Source: Candidatus Uhrbacteria bacterium (GTDB taxonomy: Bacteria; Patescibacteriota; Patescibacteriia; UBA9934; GWF2-40-263). From it: a stretch of 34,488 nt of DNA. Position 1 is the stretch's first letter, and every line of letters starts with the position of its first letter. This document shows, piece by piece, positions 7,092-14,287 of this stretch. The notes below the pieces were generated by a model. It was not told where the DNA came from and made no database searches. It worked only from the letters and a program-made list of their open reading frames with translations. The position numbers were made by a program, and so were the translations under genes. Location: positions 1 to 34,488 of the forward strand of contig JACPHT010000008.1 in the NCBI GenBank assembly GCA_016188475.1, in the 5' to 3' direction.

Positions 7092-7463
7092 TCATAAACG
7101 TAAACGTGAAGATTTGATCAAGCCATTAAGTATTTTGTGAACTTTCACACTTTGTGAAAAGATATCTTGATAATTTTTGTCTGTCAAATAATGCACGTCA
7201 TGAGAAAGAATAATTTGATTTTGCAATTCAGTCAAAGAACTGTGAGCTATAGAATAAAATCTGATCTTTTCAGAATAGCTTAATCGTGAAAACCCTTCCG
7301 CAATGTTTGATGTTACTGAAACACCGGCACGGCGCATTTGATTTATCAATGAAAATTTTTCAGACTTCGGAAAATTATTTGTAATTTCATAAACAAACAA
7401 GACGAATTTATGAGCCTCCTGCCAAGCTTCCAAGTCTTGAAATGTTTTAATTTCAGAAGCCAT
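7092..7463 (-). CDS. S23 / 23S rRNA intervening-sequence-type four-helix-bundle protein
   Basis: A 123-residue protein of the 'four helix bundle' (S23, IVS-encoded) family, which also includes the Avd accessory proteins of diversity-generating retroelements. The diagnostic pattern is clear: 'FQDLEAWQEAHKFVLFVYEIT' at the N-terminus, 'LINQMRRAGVSVTSNIAEGFSR' in the middle and 'SSLTELQNQI' in the third helix. The family forms pentameric bundles. Its role when encoded outside 23S rRNA genes is not established. There is no reverse transcriptase or variable repeat nearby, so a DGR role is unsupported. The gene is bracketed by inverted purine-rich repeats (7062-7091, 7473-7505), which suggests it moved or was copied as a unit. 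No Shine-Dalgarno is visible next to the ATG at 7463. Confidence 0.85.
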   Translation of the reverse strand: MASEIKTFQDLEAWQEAHKFVLFVYEITNNFPKSEKFSLINQMRRAGVSVTSNIAEGFSRLSYSEKIRFYSIAHSSLTELQNQIILSHDVHYLTDKNYQDIFSQSVKVHKILNGLIKSSRLRL

Positions 7464-7472
7464 ATCAGCATA

Positions 7473-7505
7473 TTCTTACTTCCTAATTCCTACTTCCTAA
7501 TTCCC
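7473..7505. repeat. Pyrimidine-rich repeat bordering the S23-type gene (side B)
   Basis: CTTACTTCCTAATTCCTACT followed by TCCTAATTCCC, a tandem of CTTCCTAATTCCTA. It is the inverted counterpart of the repeat at 7062-7091. Confidence 0.65.
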
Positions 7506-7587
7506 TTTTTGGAATGATAACAATCTATACTAATATGTAAAGGCACTAAATAGTCGCTAAATTCAGCCAAATTATTTTGCTCGGCTA

Positions 7588-7616
7588 TTGACAAAAGGTC
7601 GTTTTTATGATATATT
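7588..7616 (+). promoter_or_regulatory. Strong sigma-70-type promoter for the gene at 7709
   Basis: TTGACA at 7588-7593, exactly 17 bp, then TATATT at 7611-7616. The expected leader (about 7623-7708) contains two short hairpins: GCCC-AGAGAT-GGGC near 7655-7668 and TGTCC-TGAAAG-GGACA near 7673-7688. Confidence 0.75.
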
Positions 7617-7708
7617 TGTTGCCTACGATGCAGTTCAGGTGAGCTGTGTCGCCTGCCCAGAGATGGGCGCAATGTCCTGAAAGGGACACATTTTCATAGG
7701 AGGTTCCA

Positions 7709-8365
7709 GTGGAGCGCTTGATCGATTCTTGTTCTGTTGTCTCGATTGTGTTCTCTCTCAAAACCGGCGTCGAAACTCTGATAGCTCTCGGTGTTCGAAC
7801 AGTAAACCGCGGCGCCAAGGAAGTGCAGAAGGTGCAGGCGAAGTACGTCGCACAGGCCGAGGAGATCGGTCGCGACGCTTTCCGGCTCGGGCGAACTGAC
7901 AGGAACGGCCAGGCGCTTCCGGACAGCGGCCGTCTGATGTTCGGCCACGAAAAGGCCGTGGGTGGAGCGTTCATGTTCGCAGCTCTCGCGGACGACCTGT
8001 TCACGGCCGGGTACAAGATGGCCGACGTGAACATCCTGCGAGAGGACCATCGAGACCGTCTGTTCGTGAACTTCAAGAAGGACGGCGAGACCGTGGATCT
8101 CCAGCCCGAGGCGAAGCTGGCAGTGGAAGGGATCTTGCGTTCTTGGTGGATCAACCTCCAAGGATTCCGAAACCCGGACGGCCGCTGGACCATCAACGTC
8201 TCCGGTTACCTGTCCATCGGACACGACGCTGATGACAAGAAAATCGTCCGGATGAACCCGAATGGCACGTTCCGTCTCCTGCAGATCCGCCAGCCCACCA
8301 CCACCGCGCCCCAGCCCACCACCGAAAAAGGCGATCGTTCCTTCTTCAGAAAGATATCCTACTAG
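7709..8365 (+). CDS. Hypothetical protein, GC-rich orphan gene
   Basis: A 218-residue soluble protein of no family I recognise. It starts at a GTG preceded by a perfect AGGAGG (7698-7703, 5 nt spacing). The strong promoter at 7588-7616 and the terminator at 8376-8437 make it a self-contained unit. Composition is far richer in G+C than the neighbours, with GC-ending codons, as in the gene at 377-856. An N-terminal amphipathic helical part (to about residue 60) is followed by a mixed region with 'WWINLQGFRNPDGRWTINVS'. The tail is Pro/Thr-rich (PTTTAPQPTTEKG) and ends in a basic end. The opposite strand is also open for 231 codons, but it lacks a ribosome binding site and its product is low-complexity Gly-rich. 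Function unknown; the signals suggest high expression. Confidence 0.75.
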   Translation: MERLIDSCSVVSIVFSLKTGVETLIALGVRTVNRGAKEVQKVQAKYVAQAEEIGRDAFRLGRTDRNGQALPDSGRLMFGHEKAVGGAFMFAALADDLFTAGYKMADVNILREDHRDRLFVNFKKDGETVDLQPEAKLAVEGILRSWWINLQGFRNPDGRWTINVSGYLSIGHDADDKKIVRMNPNGTFRLLQIRQPTTTAPQPTTEKGDRSFFRKISY

Positions 8366-8375
8366 AACACTCTCG

Positions 8376-8437
8376 CCCCGTGCGAGCAAAGAACCTCGAG
8401 ATTCTTATCTCGGTTCCGCGCTTCATCGGGGTTTTTT
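8376..8437 (+). terminator. Intrinsic terminator of the gene at 7709-8365
   Basis: An outer stem CCCCG/CGGGG (8376-8380 with 8427-8431) is followed by TTTTTT. An inner hairpin pairs GAACCTCGAGAT with ATCTCGGTTC, with a small bulge. Confidence 0.7.
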
Positions 8438-8448
8438 GTTTTGTTATT

Positions 8449-8509
8449 TTATTGCCTGAGCTTGTCGAAGGCTATAGAGATTTATTGCCTGAGCTTGTCG
8501 AAGGCTGTA
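8449..8509. repeat. Two tandem dispersed palindromes (direct orientation)
   Basis: TTATTGCCTGAGCTTGTCGA followed by AGGCT occurs at 8449-8475 and again at 8481-8509. They lie on one side of the GIY-YIG gene and are inverted relative to the pair on its other side. Confidence 0.85.
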
Positions 8510-8522
8510 ACAATGTTTTGTG

Positions 8523-8789
8523 TCATTCCCAATTCTTTCCCCACTCTCCAGAGATTAATTTCTCTTTTTTTATTCTTGTCCATCCTTTTATTTGCTTCTC
8601 TCGATTTCTAGCACATTCTAAATCTTCAAATTCTTCCATATACACAACAGATTTCGGCTTATGTTTTGACGTGTAAACAGAACCTTCACCAATGATGTGT
8701 TGCTCCCATCGATCACTTGGACACCAAGTCATTCCAGTGTGGTAAGACCCATCTTCACATTCGATTATGTATACAAACCATTTCCACAT
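8523..8789 (-). CDS. Small GIY-YIG domain protein
   Basis: An 88-residue single-domain protein of the GIY-YIG nuclease superfamily (UPF0213/YhbQ-like size). 'FVYIIECEDGSYHTGMT' corresponds to the GIY...YIG strands. The helix region contains 'DRWEQH', and 'ARNREKQIKGW' holds the conserved Arg and Glu. The second motif reads YHTG rather than YIG, which is common in this small subfamily. Such stand-alone domains are abundant in candidate-phyla genomes and their cellular role is unclear. The gene is isolated and bracketed by two repeat copies on each side in inverted arrangement, which may reflect joint mobilisation. Confidence 0.85.
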   Translation of the reverse strand: MWKWFVYIIECEDGSYHTGMTWCPSDRWEQHIIGEGSVYTSKHKPKSVVYMEEFEDLECARNREKQIKGWTRIKKEKLISGEWGKNWE

Positions 8790-8799
8790 ATTTATCTTA

Positions 8800-8828
8800 T
8801 ACTGCCTTCGACAGGCTCAGGCAATAAA
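8800..8828. repeat. Dispersed palindromic repeat, consensus copy
   Basis: TACTGCCTTCGACAGGCTCA followed by GGCAATAAA, just upstream of the GIY-YIG start (minus strand). Confidence 0.85.
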
Positions 8829-8842
8829 TTTTCATACTGACA

Positions 8843-8870
8843 TACTGCCTTCGACAAGCTCAGGTAATAA
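8843..8870. repeat. Dispersed palindromic repeat at the truD 3' end
   Basis: TACTGCCTTCGACAAGCTCA followed by GGTAATAA, ending six bases before the truD stop codon. It may form the transcript end of truD. Confidence 0.85.
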
Positions 8871-8875
8871 AATAA

Positions 8876-10297
8876 TTATTTCTCCTCTTCCTGTTCCACC
8901 TTCCGACTCATCACATTTTTTATTTCCTCTGCCAACAGTGTTTTCACCTCGTCCAAATTCCCTGTTCCTAATTCCTTTTTTGAATCAATCTCTTTGCGAT
9001 TCACCCACTCTGGAATCGGATACCCTGTTACAACTTGAAACAACTCTTCCAAAACAGTTGTCGCGTACGCGCCTTTTTGTAAATCAAAACTTACAATCAT
9101 TCCTTCAAGTAAAATTTTATATCCGTGAAACTTCGGATAGATCACAGGTTCAATTGTTGGATTTTTTCCAGCTTGGATGAATTTCATATCTCTCAAAAAC
9201 GAACGATAATTCACAGTGTTGTGTTTTTGCATCCATGGTTTGAAAACAGGATCCATTTCCTGCTCGCGTCCAAACATGAGCGCCAACTCATTTGGCATTT
9301 TTTTTCCAGTCTGCTCCGCGTCAGACAAAACAAGATTCACAAGATAACTTGAATACGCGCGAACCCACATTGACGCTTGCTGGCCAACTGCGTGAATCGC
9401 GTTGAGTTCATTCGGCCGCGTGATCATCGCTTCAATCACCTGAAGCTCAAATCGAAACGTGTATGGCAGAACGGAAAAAATTTCTTTCATATTTTGCCAG
9501 TTGCCATATTGCAACGCGACCTCACGACGTTTGTTTGTAAAAAAAGGCAATTCAAATTCACTTTCTTTTGTGAGATAAGCGCGAACACATTCCTTATATT
9601 CTCCTCGCAAAAGATGCATTCCAAATAAATGCGCGAGAAAACGCGGAGTTCCAAAGCGTTGAACTCCAAAATAATTCATGATTCCGTTTTGCTGAATTGT
9701 TTGAATGTGTTTTGAAAAACTATTCTCGTCAACTGATTTTTCCGTTCGAATAAAAAGCGTAAACCTATTCCCCATCAAATTTCCAACTCCAATCGCGCCT
9801 TTATTTTCTTCGACGTTTCTAAATAAGCATCCTGAAACACGCAATGCTTCAACAGCTTCTTTAATTACGCCACGAAAACTTATACGTTGCGAAGTCAGAG
9901 CAACCGCGTCTTTTATTCCAGCATATCCGATTTGTTTAATCTCAACATGAAGTGTATCGGCCACACGCTGAACAGCATCTAAAGTCGAAATTCCGACTTT
10001 CGTAATATCAGCATAAACAGTTCCTTCGCCTTCTTCATATTCTGGTCGCACCTCTTTTCCATCAACTGAAATTATGTCTCCGCTTGGACGGATTTCTTCG
10101 ACAATAAAATCAAGTGGTGAATATTTGATATATCCTTTTGGGCGTTCACTTTGAATTGCGGTAATTCCAACTCGTTTCAAAAGCGCGCCTTCTTCTTTCA
10201 TCACTGGCGCAAAAAGCTCGGGATGGAGTTCCCTCTGTTTTGTAATGAACGGCTGTTCTTGTTCCCAAAGTTTGTGATCCGAGGCAGAGATGGACAT
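8876..10297 (-). CDS. truD: tRNA pseudouridine(13) synthase TruD
   Basis: A 473-residue pseudouridine synthase that modifies U13 of tRNA-Glu. The family signature GYAGIKDAVALTSQ carries the catalytic Asp (D130), and NYFGVQRFG is the second diagnostic motif. 'YIKYSPLDFIVEEI' near residue 56 is the usual start of the TruD domain. The protein is longer than E. coli TruD (about 350 residues). It has about 55 extra N-terminal residues and a large insertion between the two motifs and the C-terminal lobe, closer in size to the archaeal/Pus7 type. The start ATG follows the methyltransferase stop by 3 nt (TAACACATG), so the two genes form a tight operon. The C-terminus ends in an acidic/Lys-rich tail. 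Confidence 0.88.
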   Translation of the reverse strand: MSISASDHKLWEQEQPFITKQRELHPELFAPVMKEEGALLKRVGITAIQSERPKGYIKYSPLDFIVEEIRPSGDIISVDGKEVRPEYEEGEGTVYADITKVGISTLDAVQRVADTLHVEIKQIGYAGIKDAVALTSQRISFRGVIKEAVEALRVSGCLFRNVEENKGAIGVGNLMGNRFTLFIRTEKSVDENSFSKHIQTIQQNGIMNYFGVQRFGTPRFLAHLFGMHLLRGEYKECVRAYLTKESEFELPFFTNKRREVALQYGNWQNMKEIFSVLPYTFRFELQVIEAMITRPNELNAIHAVGQQASMWVRAYSSYLVNLVLSDAEQTGKKMPNELALMFGREQEMDPVFKPWMQKHNTVNYRSFLRDMKFIQAGKNPTIEPVIYPKFHGYKILLEGMIVSFDLQKGAYATTVLEELFQVVTGYPIPEWVNRKEIDSKKELGTGNLDEVKTLLAEEIKNVMSRKVEQEEEK

Positions 10298-10300
10298 GTG

Positions 10301-10807
10301 TTATTTTTTTATATAAAGATAAATATCAGGCGATCCTTCTGTGCGATCAACATACGACGGTGTCCAATCTGGAATAGGCCACACATAAGAAATCACGCGA
10401 GCGCCGGATTGAAGTTCTGATGTAAGTTTATCACGAAGTTTTTTATAAGTCTCTGGCATGAGAAACATATAAACAACATTGTAAGAAGAAAGATTGTGAT
10501 TAAAAACATCGCCTAGAAAAATTTCAGTGGTTTTCCATTGTAATGATAAAAAATGTGCGACCGCCCACTGCAAAAAGGAAAGTTCAATTCCAAATGTTTC
10601 TGCCTCTGTACGTTTTGCTAAGTGACGACAAACACGACCTGTTCCGCAACCAAGTTCAATGAAACGTTCACCTTTTTTAAGTTGCGCCAATTTTTCAATT
10701 CGACGTAAATCCCGTTTCCATGTAGGAACCCATGGCGCGCCACGAAACGCCGCATACGCGGCTGACGCGAGTAAAATGAAAATGATAGAAAACAAAATCC
10801 ATGTCAT
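10301..10807 (-). CDS. Membrane-anchored class I SAM-dependent methyltransferase
   Basis: A protein of 168 residues from the ATG at 10807 (a GTG three codons upstream is the alternative). A hydrophobic N-terminal helix (about 2-20) is followed by 'GAPWVPTWKRDLRRIEKL' and then the SAM-binding motif I 'FIELGCGTGRV'. The motif II region is 'GDVFNHNLSSYNVVYMFLMPE'. This order resembles FAM173-type (ATP synthase c subunit) lysine methyltransferases, which share the membrane-proximal segment before the Rossmann fold. Substrate is unknown. It is the first gene of a two-gene operon with truD, starting 3 nt before it. No Shine-Dalgarno is visible, and a possible leaderless transcript cannot be excluded. 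Confidence 0.72.
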   Translation of the reverse strand: MTWILFSIIFILLASAAYAAFRGAPWVPTWKRDLRRIEKLAQLKKGERFIELGCGTGRVCRHLAKRTEAETFGIELSFLQWAVAHFLSLQWKTTEIFLGDVFNHNLSSYNVVYMFLMPETYKKLRDKLTSELQSGARVISYVWPIPDWTPSYVDRTEGSPDIYLYIKK

Positions 10808-10942
10808 AATGAACACAGAATATCACGATACTTGATTTTACAAAAAAAATTCATTACGATTGCATTGGTTCGCGTTGAATTCAGAATACGCGACCATGTT
10901 GACATCTTTTCGCGGGTGTGAAAAAACGTCAACACTTTCTTA

Positions 10943-11018
<76 letters not shown>

Positions 11019-11019
11019 A

Positions 11020-11547
11020 TCAAAAATCCAGTCCTTCTCTTGCTTTCACGCCAGAATAAAAATAATGTTTTTGCAAACGCATCTCTGTCACAAGATGCGC
11101 TTTTTTTATAAACGATTCTGGCGCATTGCGACCAGTTAAAATCAATTCTGTTTTTTCTGGCTTGTTATCAATCAAACTTAAAACATCTTTTTCAGAAAGC
11201 ATTCCAAGAGATGTTGTTGAATTTATCTCATCCAAAATTACAAGGTCATAATTTTCGTCAAACAATCGTTTTACTTCTTTCAAGCCACGCTCCGCTTCTT
11301 CTCTATCAACATCTTGAATTGAAAAATCAAACCGACCATTTTTTGGATCAATGCGATCGCGACCTGTTGCTAAATAAAAAATTCCGAGCTTATCTAAAAT
11401 CTTTCGCTCGGAATAATGTGTTCCTCCTTTGTCAAAAAAAATAATTCCAACTTTTTTTTCAATCGCAACAGCGCGCAATGCCTCGCCAAGAGCCGCTGTT
11501 GTTTTTCCTTTGCCGTTTCCTGTAAAAATTTGAATGAGACCAAACAT
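11020..11547 (-). CDS. cobA: Cob(I)alamin adenosyltransferase, CobA/BtuR type
   Basis: A 175-residue ATP:corrinoid adenosyltransferase, which converts cob(I)alamin to adenosylcobalamin. The P-loop GNGKGKTTAALGEALR is at about 10-25. 'VILDEINSTTSLGMLSE' and 'ELILTGRNAPESFIKKAHLVTEM' are typical of the CobA fold. The C-terminal 'KHYFYSGVKAREGLDF' fits the usual end 'K..Y..G..AR.G.E'. Length is slightly below the usual 180-200. No other cobalamin gene is in the window, so the substrate may be salvaged. The ATG follows a repeat that supplies GAAGGGAT as ribosome binding sequence. The gene lies downstream of the glycosidase gene in the cysS operon direction, 15 bp after its stop. Confidence 0.87.
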   Translation of the reverse strand: MFGLIQIFTGNGKGKTTAALGEALRAVAIEKKVGIIFFDKGGTHYSERKILDKLGIFYLATGRDRIDPKNGRFDFSIQDVDREEAERGLKEVKRLFDENYDLVILDEINSTTSLGMLSEKDVLSLIDNKPEKTELILTGRNAPESFIKKAHLVTEMRLQKHYFYSGVKAREGLDF

Positions 11548-11574
11548 ATCCCTTCGACAGGCTCAGGGAATAAT
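11548..11574. repeat. Dispersed repeat forming a gene junction
   Basis: ATCCCTTCGACAGGCTCAGG followed by GAATAAT. On the minus strand it contains the TGA stop (11565-11563) of the upstream glycosidase gene, and its AAGGGA provides the Shine-Dalgarno position of cobA. Confidence 0.85.
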
Positions 11575-12762
11575 GAACAACGGTTTTGTTGTATCTACTT
11601 CGCTCACATTCATTCTATTTTTTGTTCCATTGTAATAGATCACTTCAACCTTTCCTTTTATCTCTTCCGGCACTGATGCACCGTTCCAAAGAGCAAAAAC
11701 AGTCTTTTTGCCAATCGTAAATTTTACAGCGTGTTCACTTAGACGTTCAACCGTATCAAATCCGTCAATCGTCTTTATTAACAACTCGAAAGTTTGTTCA
11801 GCTTTTTCGCCAGGCCCTCCAGTCGGATCATTTTTCCCAACATCAAAAACTTTTTCCGCGCCATTTGCGAATGCTGAAACATAACCTATGAAAGTTTTTT
11901 GAGCTTTCATATCTTCATCCCAATTCACATCAAGCGAACCAACAAGCGCTTCTGTAACCCAAAAGGATTGCGTATCACGACCAACACCTTTCCAAAAGTC
12001 GTTGTATTCTTTTGTAAAAAACTGATCTGACGCGCTGATGGAATGAATGTTTCCGATATCTCCGCGTGTTCGTTCTGTAAAAAATACTCCTCGCCAATAA
12101 TTTATTGATGACATTTCCATTCCAGACATTCCAGCAAATAAAACTTTCGCGTTCGGACTTGCGGCTTTTATTTCATCAAACGCAAGACGGAAAATTTCCG
12201 CATACGCGCCAGCTCCGGATTGAAAAAAAGTTAAGTCTTTAGTTTGAAGATCTGGTTCGTTTCCGATTTCCCAATGTGTGATTGGATATTTAAGTCCTGG
12301 CATGTCATCAATTCCATCGCCATCATAACGTTCTGCCATTGCACGAACCCAATTTTGAAACGGCTCAACATGACAAATGCTGTACATCTTAATCATCTCG
12401 TCGCCAAACGGATGTTTCACTTTTTTATCTTTTGGATGACAAGCATCTTGATCCCATTGCGCGTATGGCCATATCGTCGCCAAGATCGCTTGATCGCGTT
12501 CTTGCCAATATGAAACTTCGCGATCAGCCTCTGACCAATCGTATGTTTGTCCTTTTTCTTTTTCGATGTTGTCCCACCAAAATGCTCCAGGATGCGGACG
12601 AACCCAACCTCCTGTGATCGGACTTTCTATAACTGGCCCACCAACCAAACGACCAAAATGAGACGCACCGATTGATTGTCGTGGAACTGATTTTGACAAA
12701 CAGCCAACGCCAACGAAGGTCAAAAGAGTCAATAAAGTCAATAGAGTCAATTTAGTTTTCAT
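11563..12762 (-). CDS. Glycoside hydrolase-like lipoprotein (TIM-barrel, GH39/GH5-like)
   Basis: A 399-residue secreted protein. A Leu/Thr-rich signal ends in the lipobox GVGC, with the lipidated Cys at 21. The mature part looks like a TIM-barrel glycosidase of the GH39/GH5/GHA clan. 'PITHWEIGNEPD' holds a probable acid/base Glu (E169), and 'SFWVTEALVG' holds a probable nucleophile Glu (E271). Substrate cannot be deduced. The ATG overlaps the cysS stop (ATGA at 12762-12759), so the gene is translated with cysteinyl-tRNA synthetase, an unusual pairing. The last codons (Ile-Ile-Pro-stop) come from a dispersed repeat. The signal peptide is encoded by a short tandem repeat at 12718-12756. Confidence 0.72.
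   Translation of the reverse strand: MKTKLTLLTLLTLLTFVGVGCLSKSVPRQSIGASHFGRLVGGPVIESPITGGWVRPHPGAFWWDNIEKEKGQTYDWSEADREVSYWQERDQAILATIWPYAQWDQDACHPKDKKVKHPFGDEMIKMYSICHVEPFQNWVRAMAERYDGDGIDDMPGLKYPITHWEIGNEPDLQTKDLTFFQSGAGAYAEIFRLAFDEIKAASPNAKVLFAGMSGMEMSSINYWRGVFFTERTRGDIGNIHSISASDQFFTKEYNDFWKGVGRDTQSFWVTEALVGSLDVNWDEDMKAQKTFIGYVSAFANGAEKVFDVGKNDPTGGPGEKAEQTFELLIKTIDGFDTVERLSEHAVKFTIGKKTVFALWNGASVPEEIKGKVEVIYYNGTKNRMNVSEVDTTKPLFIIP
12718..12756. repeat. 9-bp tandem repeat within a signal peptide coding region
   Basis: On the minus strand, TTGACTCTA, TTGACTTTA, TTGACTCTT and TTGACC follow each other and encode Leu-Thr-Leu units. The unit length is a multiple of three, so copy changes would lengthen or shorten the hydrophobic core without a frameshift. 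Confidence 0.75.
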
Positions 12763-14135
12763 ATTTCATGAATAGTTTGGCTTTGATTTGTATCCTCTAT
12801 AATAAATCCTCTATTTTTTATTTCCTCTCGCAAACGATCTGATTCTCCCCAATCCTTTTTCACTCGCGCCTCATCGCGTTGCTGTATAAGTTCTAAAACT
12901 TCTTCCGGAATTTCCAATCTTTTTCCAACAAAATCACCCAGACCTAGTCCTAGCACAAAGTCAAATTTTAGAAGCGATTGCGCTCGCGCTGAAGTCGGCA
13001 TTTTTGCGTCTTCAACCATCTCCCACAAAATCGCGAGAGCTTGCGGAGAGTTGAGATCATTGTTGATTGCATTCAAAAATCTTTGTTCGTATTCCGCGCA
13101 ACCAATTTCAGGAGAGTCCCAATCGCGAACGATTTTTCGCAAACGTCGCAAAGCATTTTGCGCTGCCTCAAGAGCGCTCCATGTAAAATTTAACTTCGCT
13201 CTATAATGCGCGCCCAACAAAAAATAACGAAACTCAAGCGGATCAAAACCCTTCGAAACCAAATCATCAATTGTAAAAAGATTTCCAAGCGACTTGCTCA
13301 TCTTTCCACCATCAACTGTTAAAAAATCATTGTGAATCCAAAAACGCGCGTGATAAGCGCCACAACATCCGATTGCTTGAGCAAGTTCGTTTTCATGATG
13401 AACCGGAATGTGATCAATTCCGCCAGTGTGAACATCAAACGGCATACCGAGATATTTAATCGACATCGCGGAACATTCAATGTGCCAACCAGGGAAACCT
13501 TTTCCCCAAGGTGATTCCCATTCCATTTCACGCTGAACACCTGCTGGTGAAAATTTCCACAACGCAAAATCTGTCGCGTTTCGTTTTTCTTTCATCTCAA
13601 CTCGCGCACCAGCTTGTTTTTCTTCACTTTTTTGTCCTGACAAAATTCCGTATTGAGGAAGTTTGGAAGTGTCAAAATAAATTCCATCAGTCGTTTGATA
13701 TGTAAAACCGTTTCGTTCAATATCTTTTATCATTTTAATTTGTTCAGCAATGTGTTCTGTCGCTTTTGGATAATGATGCGCTGGTTTGATGTTTAGACGA
13801 TTCAAATCTCTCAAAAATGCTTTGGTATAAAAATCTGCAATTTCGTACGCTGTTTTTCCTTCACGTTTCATCGCAACAATCATTTTGTCTTCGCCTTCAT
13901 CAGAGTCGCTTGTCAAATGCCCAACGTCTGTGATGTTTATAACGAGTTCAACTTCAAAGTTGTTGTATTCAAAAGTGCGGCGCAGTAAATCTGAACACAA
14001 ATACGCTCGCATATTTCCAATGTGAGGAAACCAGTAAACAGTCGGGCCGCAAGTGTACATTCCAACTTTGCCCTGTTTAAGCGGCTGAAATACCTCAACT
14101 TTTTTGGTGAGAGTGTTGAAAAGTTTAATAGCCAT
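12759..14135 (-). CDS. cysS: Cysteinyl-tRNA synthetase
   Basis: A 458-residue class I synthetase that charges tRNA-Cys. The HIGH-like motif HIGN is at 38-41, KMSKS at 278-282, and the zinc ligands are visible as C29, C221, H246 and E250. '[15 protein letters not shown]' and '[15 protein letters not shown]' are diagnostic. The length is normal. No Shine-Dalgarno precedes the ATG at 14135. Instead, a 21-codon Cys-containing leader ORF with a very good Shine-Dalgarno overlaps the start by 11 nt. The start codon also lies in the 3' arm of a 26-nt inverted repeat. cysS is therefore likely controlled by translation of the leader (see the regulatory entry). The stop overlaps the start of the glycosidase gene. 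Confidence 0.95.
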   Translation of the reverse strand: MAIKLFNTLTKKVEVFQPLKQGKVGMYTCGPTVYWFPHIGNMRAYLCSDLLRRTFEYNNFEVELVINITDVGHLTSDSDEGEDKMIVAMKREGKTAYEIADFYTKAFLRDLNRLNIKPAHHYPKATEHIAEQIKMIKDIERNGFTYQTTDGIYFDTSKLPQYGILSGQKSEEKQAGARVEMKEKRNATDFALWKFSPAGVQREMEWESPWGKGFPGWHIECSAMSIKYLGMPFDVHTGGIDHIPVHHENELAQAIGCCGAYHARFWIHNDFLTVDGGKMSKSLGNLFTIDDLVSKGFDPLEFRYFLLGAHYRAKLNFTWSALEAAQNALRRLRKIVRDWDSPEIGCAEYEQRFLNAINNDLNSPQALAILWEMVEDAKMPTSARAQSLLKFDFVLGLGLGDFVGKRLEIPEEVLELIQQRDEARVKKDWGESDRLREEIKNRGFIIEDTNQSQTIHEI

Positions 14136-14190
14136 ACCCGGTAGTACAACAATGATATTTACATTTGTTAGTATTTCTTTTGGCTGACAT
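14125..14190 (-). CDS. Cys-codon leader peptide overlapping cysS (21 aa)
   Basis: A small ORF of 21 codons plus TAA. Cys codons (all TGT) are at positions 10, 14 and 15, read as ...NKCKYHCCTT... It has the best Shine-Dalgarno in this region (AAGGAG at 14204-14199, 8 nt from ATG) and overlaps the first 11 nt of cysS in another frame. Three Cys in 21 residues, placed just before a cysteinyl-tRNA synthetase, is what a cysteine-sensing leader peptide would look like. Cys14 and Cys15 codons lie inside the 3' arm of the long hairpin, and Cys10 is 5 nt before it. Expression is not proven, and such a short ORF could arise by chance. Confidence 0.6.
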   Translation of the reverse strand: MSAKRNTNKCKYHCCTTGYGY

Positions 14191-14280
14191 TTGCGCGACT
14201 CCTTATGTAGGGTATCGGACTTACTTCGTAAATGCCACGTAGAACAGGTGACAGATCATTGTTGTCCTACCGGGCATAGC
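14131..14280 (-). promoter_or_regulatory. cysS leader with 26-nt long-range stem sequestering the start codon
   Basis: On the minus strand the 5' arm (14280-14255) pairs with the 3' arm (14156-14131) at 25 of 26 positions: two G-U pairs and one G-A mismatch. The loop is 98 nt. The 3' arm includes the cysS ATG and the last Cys codons of the leader peptide. The 5' arm includes the Shine-Dalgarno and start of the first leader ORF. A ribosome on the Cys leader would open the stem. No T-box features (AGGGTGG-type antiterminator, specifier loop) and no intrinsic terminator are visible, so control would be at translation. Confidence 0.6.
14221..14259 (-). CDS. Possible first leader ORF upstream of the Cys leader peptide
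   Basis: ATG followed by 11 more codons and TAA (MICHLFYVAFTK), with AGGA 5 nt upstream (14268-14265). An in-frame ATG at 14277 lies near the inferred transcription start and would allow leaderless translation. Its start region forms the 5' arm of the hairpin that covers the cysS start, so translating it would compete with hairpin formation. Low confidence as a real peptide. Confidence 0.3.
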   Translation of the reverse strand: MICHLFYVAFTK

Positions 14281-14287
14281 AAAAAAT

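Noticed and set aside
7092-7463. Diversity-generating retroelement accessory (Avd)
   Set aside because: The family matches, but there is no reverse transcriptase, template repeat or variable repeat in the window.
7694-8389. 231-codon minus-strand ORF opposite the gene at 7709-8365
   Set aside because: No ribosome binding site or promoter and a Gly-rich low-complexity product. The plus strand has a consensus promoter, AGGAGG and a terminator. The open frame is a by-product of high GC.
14131-14280. T-box riboswitch upstream of cysS
   Set aside because: No conserved T-box sequence, antiterminator or intrinsic terminator. The leader is only about 145 nt and is better explained by leader-peptide translation with a start-sequestering stem.
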